This document shows positions 11,232 through 21,400 of a stretch of DNA of 64,000 nt, one piece after another. Below the pieces are notes generated by a model, which ran no database searches, was not told where the DNA came from, and saw only the letters and a program-made list of their open reading frames with translations. Within the stretch, counting starts at the first letter, position 1; every line of letters starts with the position of its first letter. The DNA lies in assembly GCA_006503535.1 (NCBI GenBank), contig QYRS01000004.1, positions 4,018,666 to 4,082,665 on the forward strand, given 5' to 3'. The DNA is from Arthrinium phaeospermum. Taxonomy: Eukaryota; Ascomycota; Sordariomycetes; Amphisphaeriales; Apiosporaceae. A program made the position numbers and the translations under genes.

Positions 11232-13182
11232 CTTGGCGGTGTTGCTGTTGAGTATTGGATGGGTGTGGGTGTTGTTGTAAGATGCCGAGTAGAGTATATG
11301 AAGCTTGGATGCGATGCTAAACACAACAACCAGTGAAAGAGAGCAATACAGTAATGAAGAATATCTGCTGTCTGCTGCTGGGTGAGAGAGAGGAAATATG
11401 GATGATGGTTTGGTGAGATGCGAGACGGGCAAATCCACGCGACAACAGCAGAACAAAGGAAGGGAAATGTGCCTGTTGTGTTGGGGGCGCAGGTTGCATT
11501 TATTGCTATTGCGTAATTGTTACCATGGGGAGGCGTGTTGGGCTGGCTTCCTGCCGCCATGGGGTCCATGAAGCCCATGGGCCCGTGGGGCTGAAAAGAG
11601 AAAGAGGCACAGCTGAAAGGGAAAAGTAAGTGCGCTCTCCGTTTGGGCAGACATTGAACAATGACCCTTCCCTCGCCAAAGTATTCCATTGTCATACCTA
11701 GCCGAGCCCACGAGCTTCTTAGTCGGGCTGTGGAGATGAAGTGGAACACAGCTATGTACACGGTCAATGCCGTGACTATACTATACGGCATTACCTGCTG
11801 ATGCGACTCTCATGGCAGAGCTATCTAGGTAGCCCTGTCTCAACAGCAAGGGTCCAGGTATCCCAGTACTGCGATAACGGCTTGTGTCACGCTGTTCATC
11901 GGAGAGCAACCATCGATAGATTGGAGTGGTTGAAGCATCTCCCAGAACCACAGCTCGTATGGTTATCGATGACGGCGTTGGCTGCGTTGATCTTCTGTTG
12001 GTTTCTTCACTTCGCGTATGAGGTGATCCCAAGTTCCCAACATGCGATCAGGGACGCCGTCTAGCCCAGACTAGCCAAAAGTCAAAGGGTCAAGAGGCAA
12101 GCCATTGCGGCCCATGGAAGGAAGAGTTGACGATCGGTGCCCATTGTGTGAGTTGTACATGAGAAACTATCGATGCTGACAGGAGGCACAGCAAGGGCAT
12201 GCATGGTGCCTTCCCTCGTCTTTTTAGGTTAGGTGGTGGTCGATCTGCATTGGCTCGCATTGGCGACTTGCAGGACCCCGAGGACCCCCCTGCCCCCAGC
12301 GAATATTCCCCCCAAACCGCCGTCGAATCAGGGACCTGGTGAGACCCGACGCTGAGGCTGAGTGGTGGCTGCTGCAGGACGAACAACGCAAAAACGCCCC
12401 CGCTGCGCTTTCTAAGTAAGCAGCCGTAGGGGACCATTTGGTAGCGCCAATTCAATTTGTCCTAGCCCCAGGAGCCGACTCGTTTTAGCGTCCTAGGGCT
12501 GATGAAAGCAATTTGTTTGTTCCTAATTTAGCTGACCCTTCTTTTCATTTTAGGGGGGCCGAGTGGAAGCGAAGCCAAGGAGCGCAACAGGGAAAACGTT
12601 TTGGTGTTTGAACCGCACATTTTGCATCTGAATTATCGTTGGAGAGGTAAAATAGCTTCGGATAATGATGTTACTGCCTTGGAATTCCCGGCAAGACTTA
12701 CCAGCTTACTCATACATGCATATCTATATATGCAGGCAGATGACGATGCCTGGGGGATCTGCGCCAAGAAGCCCGCCCGAGATGACATGGCGTCTGAGTC
12801 CGATCCCACATGAGCTGCGAAATTAGGACGTGCATCCGCTTTCCGCTTTCTGCTCTTCGTTTGAATGACCTCTGGATCACAGAAACTCATGTTGACTGGA
12901 TCTTGACGCTCTCTTCAATTTGAAGTCTGACAACGAGCAATGCCAACTCTTATGTATATAAACTTGCCATACATGAGAATCCAGAACTTGGGTATGTCTG
13001 GGATCTATCAAGCAAACCGTTCTGGCGTGAAACTACCTGCACCCAGTCAATCAACTCCCGTCATTTTTCCGACAACCCAAGCAGTCTATAAAGGTATACA
13101 AGGGCTGACCAATGCCCAGGTCGCCTGCCATGCCACGTTCGCCAAAATCAAATACAGGAGAGCGGCAGAGTTATACGCTGCG
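11232..13182. other. Intergenic, about 1.95 kb
   Basis: No supported gene. Several 60-120 codon frames on both strands overlap each other and carry no recognisable motif. The part next to 11231 is the PLAC8 promoter. Confidence 0.5.
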
Positions 13183-14110
13183 TCACGACGACGACGGTGA
13201 TGCTGCTGCCGCATCCGCCTCGTTGACGATGCTTTTGCTCATGATCATGTAGTCGGGCACGAAGACCTTGCCGAACCGGAGCTTGCGCGGCTCCGGCGAC
13301 ATCTCGTCCTTCTCGAAGCCCAGCTTGCGGTAGAAGGCGAGGGCCCGCTCGTTGCTCAGGAAGCACGTCAGCATCACCTTCTCGACCGTCGGTGTGTGGC
13401 GGGCCACCTGCTCGTGGTACCCGAGGAGCTGCCGGCCCAGCCCGGTTCTGTGTAAACGTTCTTCTTGTTAATATCATGTAGTGTTGTTGGGGGTTTCACC
13501 ATTTTTCTTATGGTGACAAATTGAACGAAAAGGGAAGAGGGGAAGACATACCCTTGCAGATCCGGCTTGAGGTGGATCTCGTAGCAGTAGACGACCGGCT
13601 GCCCTTCCTCGTACGTCGGCATGAGCGAGGTGAAGCCGCGGATCTCCCCCTCGTCCGCACCCGCATCCTCGCCCTCCCGGTTCCGGCGGCGGACCAGGAT
13701 GTACCGGAGCTCAGGCGACCGCATCTCGGCCCGCTTCTGGGCCGGCTTCCAGCCCATGGACGAGGGCTCGTAGTCGCCGCGGCTGGTCTCCTCGACGAGC
13801 GAGAAGCAGGCCGTCAGGTCCGCCTCACTTAGCCGGCCGGCTCCGACCAGGCTGAGCGCGTAGGCATCTTGGGTCTTGGGGTGCGTCCAGGTGTTCCAGT
13901 CTGGGCTGCGTCGGTGGTGTTAGTGGCAATGATGCACGATGATATATCACAAGCAAGGGGTGGTTTGGTGGTGGGCTGCTACCACAAATACAAAACGTAC
14001 CTAGGGTGGAGATGGTCTGCGATGAACTGTGCATCGTCTTTTCTATTTACCAGCTCGATAGGAGTGGGCGTGCCGCGCTTGCGCTTCTGTCTCGTACCGG
14101 CAGTCGCCAT
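13183..14110 (-). CDS. NAT4: N-alpha-acetyltransferase NatD (Nat4/Naa40), histone H4/H2A N-terminal acetylase
   Basis: Three exons, 14110..14001, 13905..13552 and 13447..13183, join to 242 residues. The product starts MATAGTRQKRKRG. It carries the NatD fold: YALSLVGAGRLSE, then a Met-Gly-Trp (SSMGWKPAQK), a beta hairpin ending VVYCYEIHLKP and the acetyl-CoA loop LQGTGLGRQLL, which is split by intron 2 (GG|A). The last conserved block is CFLSNERALAFYRKLGF. NatD acetylates the alpha-amino group of Ser1 on histones H4 and H2A. Family length is about 200-250 aa, so this appears complete. It is divergent from LYRM2, sharing a 466-bp promoter region. Confidence 0.88.
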
Positions 14111-14576
14111 AGCTGTTGGCTTTTGGATGCACCGAACTCCCCTGGTTGCTGCAAGTTACCTGTTGTAATGGTTTCGGTAATGCGCAGCGACTTGCAGACG
14201 TGATCCCTTGATTTCGGAATGGCACTCTCCCGGGTATATAAGAAGAATTCGATCGCTACTATTAATTCTGGAAAATAAGACCATTGGCATGAAGATCAGA
14301 ATGGCTGCTGTTCTCTCTCTCACCATATGCAGAAGCGCATCGAGCATGATGTCCCCACCCCAGTAGGTGCATAACCCCCACGTTTAGCTCTTTCCGAAAG
14401 CTCCAGTTTCTTTTTGGCATGACATCTGCATGGATAGAATTTGGCATCTCGAATCTCAAGTCGCACGTCGTCATCAACGCAGATCATTGGTACACTTTTC
14501 CCCATGTTCAGCTTGTAAAAGTATCTTGATAGAGAAGTCCGATGCCTTGAGTGATTCTTTCAACTACGCATTGGAT
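14111..14576. other. NAT4/LYRM2 shared divergent promoter region
   Basis: 466 bp between two divergent start codons. An ATG at 14430 is in frame with LYRM2 and would add 49 residues, but the later ATG gives a better mitochondrial-type N-terminus, so this is treated as leader. Confidence 0.5.
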
Positions 14577-15084
14577 ATGCGCTTCATGACGGCGAGCCGG
14601 GTCGCCTCCGTGGCAAGACGGTTATCCCTCTGTGGAATCCGGAGCTATGCGACCGAGGCGTCTCGTCGTGGGGGAGGTGGTGGTCGCCTCGGCGCAACCC
14701 TGAGCTTGGAACACGTACGTATAATACAATGAGCCTACATAACAACGTTGGAAAACGCAGGAATCCCCTTCATACTAAGTAAATCACATCTGCACATCTA
14801 GTTTCTCCAAAGATCAAAGGTCCTGGCTCTCTACCGGACCATCCTCCGAGGCACAGGTCATATCCAAGACGCAACGACAAGAAACGAAACACGCGGCTTT
14901 GCGCGAGCCGAGTTCGAGAGACATCGCGGCGTCACTGACTTGGTAAGCAAAATCCCGGTATACCTAGAGTATCGCACTCAATGGCTGATTCCTGACTGTT
15001 GTCACGTAGGGTCACATCAGATATCTCTTGTCCACTGGCAAGACCGAGTGGGAGACCATGGAGAGGTATATTGGAGGAATGTAG
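14577..15084 (+). CDS. LYRM2: LYR motif-containing protein 2 (mitochondrial complex I-associated)
   Basis: Exons 14577..14714, 14802..14942 and 15010..15084 give 117 residues. The N-terminus is Arg/Ser-rich and acid-free (ASRVASVARRLSLCGIRSYA), a good mitochondrial presequence. The LYR core follows: SLEHFLQRSKVLALYRTILRG, with the L-Y-R triplet and the downstream basic/Phe residues used to bind acyl carrier protein and the iron-sulfur machinery. The C-terminus ends WETMERYIGGM. LYRM2 is linked to complex I function in animals; the fungal role is inferred from that family. A second Met three codons in (14586) is an equally possible start. Confidence 0.85.
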
Positions 15085-15446
15085 ATTTTGGATCAGAGTC
15101 TGAGCTGAGGTTGGCGCCTCCCATGCAGGAGGAGAATATACAATTGTTACAGCTTCAAGCCGGTCGTCATGTGCAGGCCCTCTCCCGTCGTCTTGTCTTT
15201 CTTTCGCTCAACAACCAATGCTGCTCTTTCCCCGGTGGCTGCTGCTGCTACTAGTATTGCCGTTCGCATCTTGCGAAGCGCCCCTGCTGCGTCTACCGTA
15301 AATGTACATGTTTCGTGATGCCTAACGTTACAACTTCGTCGGGATGTGATTTGTGTTTCTGAGGATTTCTGAGATTGGCCGTCCGGGGGGTACAGTCCAT
15401 GCCCAGGTTCCGTCGTTGATCGCCGCTCAATCGAGCCCAAGCCCAT
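15085..15446. other. Intergenic, convergent 3' ends
   Basis: 362 bp between LYRM2 (+) and the bL36m gene (-). No gene seen. Confidence 0.6.
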
Positions 15447-15960
15447 TTAGCCTTGTCGCTGCTTGTGTCGCGGGTTCGCGCTGCAGATGATGTACAGGTA
15501 TCCTCGGTGCCTCTTGTTCGCCTTCCTTCGTACCACCTGGATTAGAAGCAACATGTTAGCCCTGGCCATTCGATTTGTATTTTCCGAGGAAACTTGATGA
15601 TCGATCCTCGCAAGAAGAACCCCCGCGAGCAAATATACGTGGATCTCCTCTATCGTGACGTACCTTGCAGTGTTCGCATCGCTTCTTGACCGAACTGTGC
15701 ACCTTCATCCCCCGCGTCTGCTGCTGTATCGTAGGCTGGAGCGCCTTAGCCGCCGTCGTCACCGCCGACATGACCGTAGGCCGCGAGACAGTCCGCACGA
15801 CGGCGTGGGAGAGGCAGCGCATCGGCTGCTTGGTGGCAGCAGACGTTGTCGCACGGAAGCCGGCGGGTCTCGAGGAGGCGAGGGTCATGGCCCGCATGGA
15901 GGAGGAGAGGAGCGACATGGCCGCGGTGGTCTTGGACCGGGCGATCGACGGGTTGCACAT
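15447..15960 (-). CDS. RTC6: Mitochondrial large-subunit ribosomal protein bL36m (Rtc6 type)
   Basis: Exons 15960..15664 and 15536..15447 encode 128 residues. The N-terminal 80 residues are Ser/Thr/Arg-rich, a mitochondrial presequence; a second Met at residue 15 (MSLLSSSMRAM) is an alternative start. The mature part from MKVHSSVKKRCEHCK onward is the bacterial L36 sequence: CEHC, RRKANKRHRGY, then IICSANPRHKQRQG. The zinc ligands are CxxC plus a later Cys and His. The intron separates CEHCK from VVRRK. It belongs to the mitoribosome large subunit. Confidence 0.93.
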
Positions 15961-16616
15961 GGTCGTTCGTTGGGCGAATGGAGTTGCTGGGCCGTCGTCG
16001 GGGCGTGGACGAATTGATTTCGATCAATTGATCCCCAAAGTCTGAGAGAGTTCCCGGCATGGGCCGAATTGAGCTGGCCGGAAAAACTAGGCTCCCCGAT
16101 AAGCTGCTTCTCGACCCGCGATATGCACCTAACCCGAAATCCGCTTTTCCCCGGAGCCGGGGTCGTTTCTCTGAAGAGCAACTTCAATGGACTTGGCTCA
16201 TTTGTTCGATGGTAACTGCAGATAAGTCCTGAGATGGCATTTTACACATTTTAAGGTAGGACACGAATCAGATATCTGCAAAACACAATTAGGGAAATGA
16301 GGACATGCAAAGTGAAATACCGCTAGCTAGACTGCGTAGCAATGCCTACCAACAAGCGGCCGCAGGAATAAACCATCTTGTGAATTCCACTTGCTCCAGG
16401 GCACAACAGTGAAACAAACGAATACTGCTGTAATTAGATTTCATAGAACCGCTTCTTCTTGGGGAGACTGGTTCCATCAACAGCCAAGCTCTCTATGACA
16501 GGCCGCTGTAGGTCTGGTATAATCCATCCTAATCCTACACAATAATCAACATTCGCTCCAGCTTCTTCTCCTTCTTCTCTATTCGTCCTTGGTATATTTT
16601 CTTTCCCAAAGGTTCA
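15961..16616. other. Intergenic
   Basis: 656 bp between the bL36m start (-) and the coding-like extension of the ZZ/EF-hand gene. No independent gene identified. Confidence 0.55.
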
Positions 16617-17153
16617 TCATAAGGGACCTCCATAGGGTCTTCCTGTTCGTCTGAACGGTCGGTCCCTTGGAGCCGGCTCAATGGACTCGGTCTCGTCCAC
16701 AGCCTGGTCAAGTTCCTCCGCCGCTCGTTCGAGTTCTGTGATTAGCCCAGGCCTATGCTAAGACCAGGGCCGCGGCCGGGAACGAGAACCCTCGGGTATG
16801 CCCTCCATATCCTCCATCACTTCCAAGGTCTCCTCCCACCGGATATAGGCGTCCTCATCAGACCCAAACACGGCCTGGCGAATTTCCTCCACCGCTTGTA
16901 CGTCTTCTGCGGTGAACCCAGGCCGGATGGGGGAGCGGGACCGAGACCGGGTCTCGGTCTGAGGACCCCCGATCCTACCCCACAACTCCCTCATCGCCCC
17001 CGCCCCGTCCATCGTCGGCTCCCCCCGCAGCATCGCCTCCTGGAGGTCGCCGGGCACGACATCGTCCTCGCTGGGCACGACATCATTCTCGTCGGACCCG
17101 CGGCAGCTGCGACAAGGCTCGTCGGGCGCTTTGAAATATGGCGGCACCCTCCT
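16617..17153 (-). other. In-frame, coding-like extension downstream of the ZZ/EF-hand TAG stop (160 codons, one intron)
   Basis: Directly after the TAG (17156..17154) the same frame stays open to 16758. It reads as protein: PPYFKAPDEPCRSCRG, acidic stretches, SRSRSPIRPGFTAEDVQ and EEIRQAVFGSDEDAY. A 54-nt intron (16789..16736: GTTCTC donor, GCTAAT branch, CACAG acceptor) joins GIPE to ELERAAEELDQAV, and the frame ends at TGA 16619..16617. No in-frame ATG starts it. It could be read by stop-codon readthrough, be the lost C-terminus of the ZZ/EF protein after a CAG-to-TAG type change, or belong to a spliced isoform. Confidence 0.5.
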
Positions 17154-20048
17154 CTAGGGGATGCAGAAATCGATCCAGCTGCCCAGGTAGTCCAGCCGGT
17201 TGCGCGTGCTGTCCTGGAACTCGTGCTCGCGGTAGATGTCCTCAAACTCCCGGAAGCTGAGCTTGCCCCAGCCCCCGCGCGTCTTGGCCTCCTCCTCCGC
17301 CACGTCCAGCCGCTTCCACGTCTCGAGCGTGGCGTGCATGATGTGGAAGCCGTCCTCCTTGTCTTGGTGCTTGCCGTCGTTGTTGTTGTTATTCTTGCTC
17401 CCGGCAGGATCGCGGTTCTCTTCTTCCTCTTCCGACCACCCCTGTGCGTTATTGTTGTCATCAGTTGCGCCACGGGAGATGTGTGCTTGTTCCAGAGAGG
17501 ATGAGTTGGATGGAGTGACAGTTTCGACCGGGGAGACTTCCTGGCTGCGAAGTAGCTCCGCTGCGTCATTGGGGCGGAATTGGGGCATAGTCGGATCACG
17601 GTAGATTTCCACCTGCTGCACAAATGTCTCCTGAGTAGGTGTAGGATCAGACTGGTGTTCCGTAGTGGTCTGGGCATCGCCATCGCCGCTGGGTGTATTT
17701 CCCTCTTCGGCTCCGGTCTGGGGTGATTCGTTATGATCCGGAGCTGGTTCGACTGAGTAGCCACTAACTTCCAGTAACTCTTCCAAGCTCTGCGGCTGGG
17801 TGGGAGGGCGTGCATCGGTACCACCAGAAACGGTCTCATCATCCGGGGGCGTCGTGTTCGTGTCCACCTCCAGGTTTTCAAAGAGGTGGCGATACTTGTT
17901 GCGCTCCGCACGGGTCTCCGCGCAACGAATCGCCAGATCTTCCGCCTTCTTGAAGATATCGTCCAGAAGCTCATTGAAAGCTTGTTGCGTCACCTGGTAC
18001 AGAATCTCCTTGCCCGCATCCCGCTCAGCGTCGGGGATTTCCATGCCGCCCCATCTCTCCGGTACGCTGCGCGATGAGGTAGAGGGATTAGACCGAATAT
18101 CAAAGTCGTCGGTGTCCTCGGCAAAGCGAACCTTTGAGGAAGATCTGGAACGCGGGGAAGGAGCTGGCTGAGCAGACTTGGATGATTCGCCGACGCCATT
18201 CAGACTTTCCAGCACGTCTTCATTCTCATTCCAGCCCTGCGGAGGAAGAGCACCCTCCTCTACATCGAGGTAGAACTGACGCCGCTTCCATCGTTCAAGG
18301 AGCTGTCTCCTGGCTTGAACCCGGCGGCGCCTCTCGTTGCTCAGTCGTTGACTGTTGGCCGAGCCAGTTGGATGCGGGACCCGAGTTATAGTAGCAGGTC
18401 GCCGACCGGTGCCGTTGATGTATCTGATGGAACCTCTAGAATCGCCAAAGCGGATCTCTGGCTCAGGCACTTCCGCATCACCATCAGGAGAGGAGTGGTC
18501 TTGGTCTTCGGAGGAGGCACTGTCGTTGTCATTCACAGGCCGGTGGGCATGATCGTCACGGCTAATAGATGCGATGATATCGTTGAGCTGGCTGTAGTCA
18601 CCATTGACCAAGGATTCGAGATCCACAATGTTCTGTGGTGGGCTAGAAATCCCAGACCAATACCGGGAATCGACGTTGCTGGAGCGCTGAGGGCGAGAAG
18701 ATGAGCTGAAGGATTCGGTAAAGAAACTCTGGTTGGTATTGCGAGCGAATAGGCCATTAAGTATGTCTTCCCGGCTGGAGGTGTCTGGCTTGTCTTCGTT
18801 GATGACGCCAACTTTGCCATCGTGGATGTCGACGTCGCCGTTCGAGCGGAACACCTTGCCTTCCATGGGTCGCGAGTGGTCAGCCGGTGGGACCCGGCCT
18901 TCCCTGCCAAACAAACTGCTCAAAGGGGCCCTGCTGTTGACCAGTTGCTGTACCTCGGTTGCTGCCATCATGTGATCGTCCAGGCCTTCTAGAATATCAC
19001 GGTGCATTTGCTTGTAGAGTACGTAGTAGGCTCGGAACATGCGGAGGAAGTCCTTTCGACTGACGAAACCGTCACCATCAATATCGTAACCCTCGAATGT
19101 CCTCTTGAGCTTGTCCTTGCGCTTCCGGTACGAGACACCGTGGAGGAATTCTTCAAACCCGATCAGGTCGTCCTTGTTGGTGTCGTAGAATGCGAACATG
19201 CGGTCGTGAATCAGATTAGGCGTGGTATGTTGGTAGCCGCCAGAAGGCACCAAGCAGCGTTCAAAAGTCTTGCGGTCCATTGCGAGGCAAAGTCCAGTCG
19301 GGTCGTCTCTCCATTCCGTGTTGGCAATGAAAGTCCATTGTTCCCAGAAGGCGTCCAGCTCGACGCGCTCGAAGCCCGTCTCGTTGGCCCACTTGGCGAG
19401 CAGGTGGCGCGGCAAGTTACGGAGAGCGCTGTCTGGATCGCCGGGATACCAAGCGGGCTGGATCTGACGGGGGCCGAAGGGGGGTGCAGGAACCCTGACC
19501 TTGTAGAAGACGTGAGTTTTGATGTGGAGGCCTTGCGACTCGCAAACCTCGCACAAGTCGAAGTCGGTACAATTGGCGCAGCGGTAGCGGATGCCCCGGA
19601 TGGGAACCATACCGCAGCCGTTACACTGACATCCGCGATGGACATAGGCATTGCGGCGGGCATTGTCCTCAGAAACCCGGAACAGCAAGGTAACGATATT
19701 TTCGCCGGTTCGCTGTCGGGGGGCCTGGGAAGGGTCGTTGTACCAATCGTCGTCATTCAGAGGGCCCAGCAAGGGAAGGGTGGCATTGTTCGTGTCGGCA
19801 TTCTCGTCTCCGTGGGCTTGGGCGTCAGACTCGGAGGAGTCGTCGGGACGAAGAGAGCGGCGGCGGTTTCGACGGACGGCATTGCTTCGGTGCAAGCTAG
19901 TTGGTCCTTCAGCAGTGGTATCCGACGCCTGCAAATACTGGGAGATGCAGTAGTAGGAGATGGAGACAGCAGCGACGGCGGAAACGAAGGAAATGGCAAT
20001 CCTCGGTCGCATCAAGCTCGAGGCAGCTGCAGTTGATGTCGAGGACAT
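17154..20048 (-). CDS. Membrane-anchored ZZ zinc-finger and EF-hand protein
   Basis: A single exon of 964 residues. A hydrophobic helix near residues 16-38 suggests an N-terminal membrane anchor. The ZZ finger covers about 136-184, with CQCNGCG, YRCANC, DLCEVC and two late His. Two EF-hands follow: YDTNKDDLIGFEEF (about 287-301) and YDIDGDGFVSRKDF (about 321-334); the second has a canonical calcium loop. The middle is long and disordered. The C-terminal helical block (GGWGKLSFREFEDIY to YLGSWIDFCIP) is the usual end of this fungal family as I remember it. No function is established; calcium-regulated scaffolding is only inferred. A TAG ends the frame, but coding-like sequence continues in the same frame. 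Confidence 0.85.
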   Translation of the reverse strand: MSSTSTAAASSLMRPRIAISFVSAVAAVSISYYCISQYLQASDTTAEGPTSLHRSNAVRRNRRRSLRPDDSSESDAQAHGDENADTNNATLPLLGPLNDDDWYNDPSQAPRQRTGENIVTLLFRVSEDNARRNAYVHRGCQCNGCGMVPIRGIRYRCANCTDFDLCEVCESQGLHIKTHVFYKVRVPAPPFGPRQIQPAWYPGDPDSALRNLPRHLLAKWANETGFERVELDAFWEQWTFIANTEWRDDPTGLCLAMDRKTFERCLVPSGGYQHTTPNLIHDRMFAFYDTNKDDLIGFEEFLHGVSYRKRKDKLKRTFEGYDIDGDGFVSRKDFLRMFRAYYVLYKQMHRDILEGLDDHMMAATEVQQLVNSRAPLSSLFGREGRVPPADHSRPMEGKVFRSNGDVDIHDGKVGVINEDKPDTSSREDILNGLFARNTNQSFFTESFSSSSRPQRSSNVDSRYWSGISSPPQNIVDLESLVNGDYSQLNDIIASISRDDHAHRPVNDNDSASSEDQDHSSPDGDAEVPEPEIRFGDSRGSIRYINGTGRRPATITRVPHPTGSANSQRLSNERRRRVQARRQLLERWKRRQFYLDVEEGALPPQGWNENEDVLESLNGVGESSKSAQPAPSPRSRSSSKVRFAEDTDDFDIRSNPSTSSRSVPERWGGMEIPDAERDAGKEILYQVTQQAFNELLDDIFKKAEDLAIRCAETRAERNKYRHLFENLEVDTNTTPPDDETVSGGTDARPPTQPQSLEELLEVSGYSVEPAPDHNESPQTGAEEGNTPSGDGDAQTTTEHQSDPTPTQETFVQQVEIYRDPTMPQFRPNDAAELLRSQEVSPVETVTPSNSSSLEQAHISRGATDDNNNAQGWSEEEEENRDPAGSKNNNNNDGKHQDKEDGFHIMHATLETWKRLDVAEEEAKTRGGWGKLSFREFEDIYREHEFQDSTRNRLDYLGSWIDFCIP

Positions 20049-20755
20049 GACGAAGCCGTGTTGACGCTCATAGCGACAAGGCCTGGCCTCGATAAACTAC
20101 TTGGTAAGTAATTTGCTTGGAGAGTCCTGCACAGCAGTGCTCCAGAATTGCTAAGTTGACGTGTCCGATGACATGGGCGTTCGATTCGGAAAAGGGAATC
20201 AATCGTACGTCTTCTTACTGCAATCTGGCTGCTCAAAATGGCTCGATTCCAAGGCGCGCGGGCGCATGCGAAAGCTGATGGTTGATTGGGATATTGAGAG
20301 CAAAGCGGTCGTGGACGGCAAAATCGGAGCTCACTTGTAAGTCACTGCTGCATCAGGTAGCTGCGTCATTGCCCTCGCCAATGCAAATGCCCAATGCGGA
20401 TGTCCCCGTCTTCGACATCTCACGATCACCTGCAGTCAAGGATGCTACATAGTTTAATCTTCTGGCAAGAGTGCGAGGGATACTGCGTCAAGTTTACTAT
20501 CTGTTTGGCCTCATGCAACGACAATTTGCAATCATCATGATCCCTCATTTGCTCTGTTCTGCCATAAAATAGATTACCTACACAGGCATATGCGTGTACC
20601 TGATTGAACACCTTGGTGGCCAAGCTAGAGAACCTGTGAGGCATCCCCCGGTCTGTTATCAACGCCGTAACGTCCTTGGTCTTTCCTCCCGATGTCTGAA
20701 TCTCACTGTCGTTCCCAAACTCGACCCCCTGGTATTACATTCTGAGCCCAGCTCT
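20049..20755. other. Intergenic
   Basis: 707 bp holding the promoter of the ZZ/EF-hand gene and the 3' side of the secreted-protein gene. Nothing else seen. Confidence 0.6.
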
Positions 20756-21271
20756 TCACTCCTCGTTTACCGTGAAGTTCGGCGGGCCAACATAGACCTG
20801 CACTTTGCCAGTCGGCGAGTCCTGATTGATCCAGGCGATTTCATCGGGTGCGATCTTGTGAGTGCCATTGGTGAAGGAGTTCGGCCCAGTCTGGTACGAG
20901 AGCCGCAGCTCGGCACCGCCGTCGCTGGTCTTGGTTAAGTTGAACGCCGTCCTGTAATCGCTGCAGGTTGTCCATGGAACTGACGGGAAGACCTGGTAGC
21001 TCGACACCTCGGCATGGCATGTTGCGGGACTCGAATCTTCCGAGAAGCCAAAGTTCAGGTTTGCACTATACTCCGATGTCAGTTAAGTTTTATGAACACG
21101 GAGTAGATGTTGGCCCTTGGTGGTAAGCAAGCAACTAGGTACATACTACCCATCGCTTGAGTGAGGAGTCGACCCTGCCATGAAGTTTTGGACTTGGAAT
21201 GACGATTTCCCATATTCTTGGGCTGCAATGGCCCCGAAGAGGATCGGCAAGATCTGGGCGGCGAATTTCAT
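20756..21271 (-). CDS. Small secreted protein, AA1-like (Alt a 1 type) candidate
   Basis: Exons 21271..21147 and 21065..20756 encode 144 residues. A signal peptide is visible (MKFAAQILPILFGAIAAQ). The mature protein has one Cys pair (ATCHAE and TTCSDY), beta-rich alternation and two N-glycosylation sequons (NLT, NGT). The layout, a VQNFMAGSTPHSSDG opening followed by a Tyr-Ala-Asn strand, resembles AA1-like domain proteins of ascomycetes, some of which are allergens or effectors. The donor GTATGT at 21146 was preferred because it restores DGYANLNFGF in frame. Identity to the family is by eye only; secretion is well supported. Confidence 0.7.
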
Positions 21272-21392
21272 CCTCTAAAAAAGCTAACTGGTGACTAACT
21301 GGTGGCTGCTGGCTGCTGGCTTGGAAAATGGAGGCTGTGAGAACACGATTGTGTGAAGGGGAGAAGACCGGCTACCCGCGAGATTGCGAGTT

Positions 21393-21400
21393 CATATAAG
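21393..21400 (-). promoter_or_regulatory. TATA-like element
   Basis: CTTATATG on the minus strand, about 120 nt upstream of the secreted-protein ATG. Motif-only call. Confidence 0.3.
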
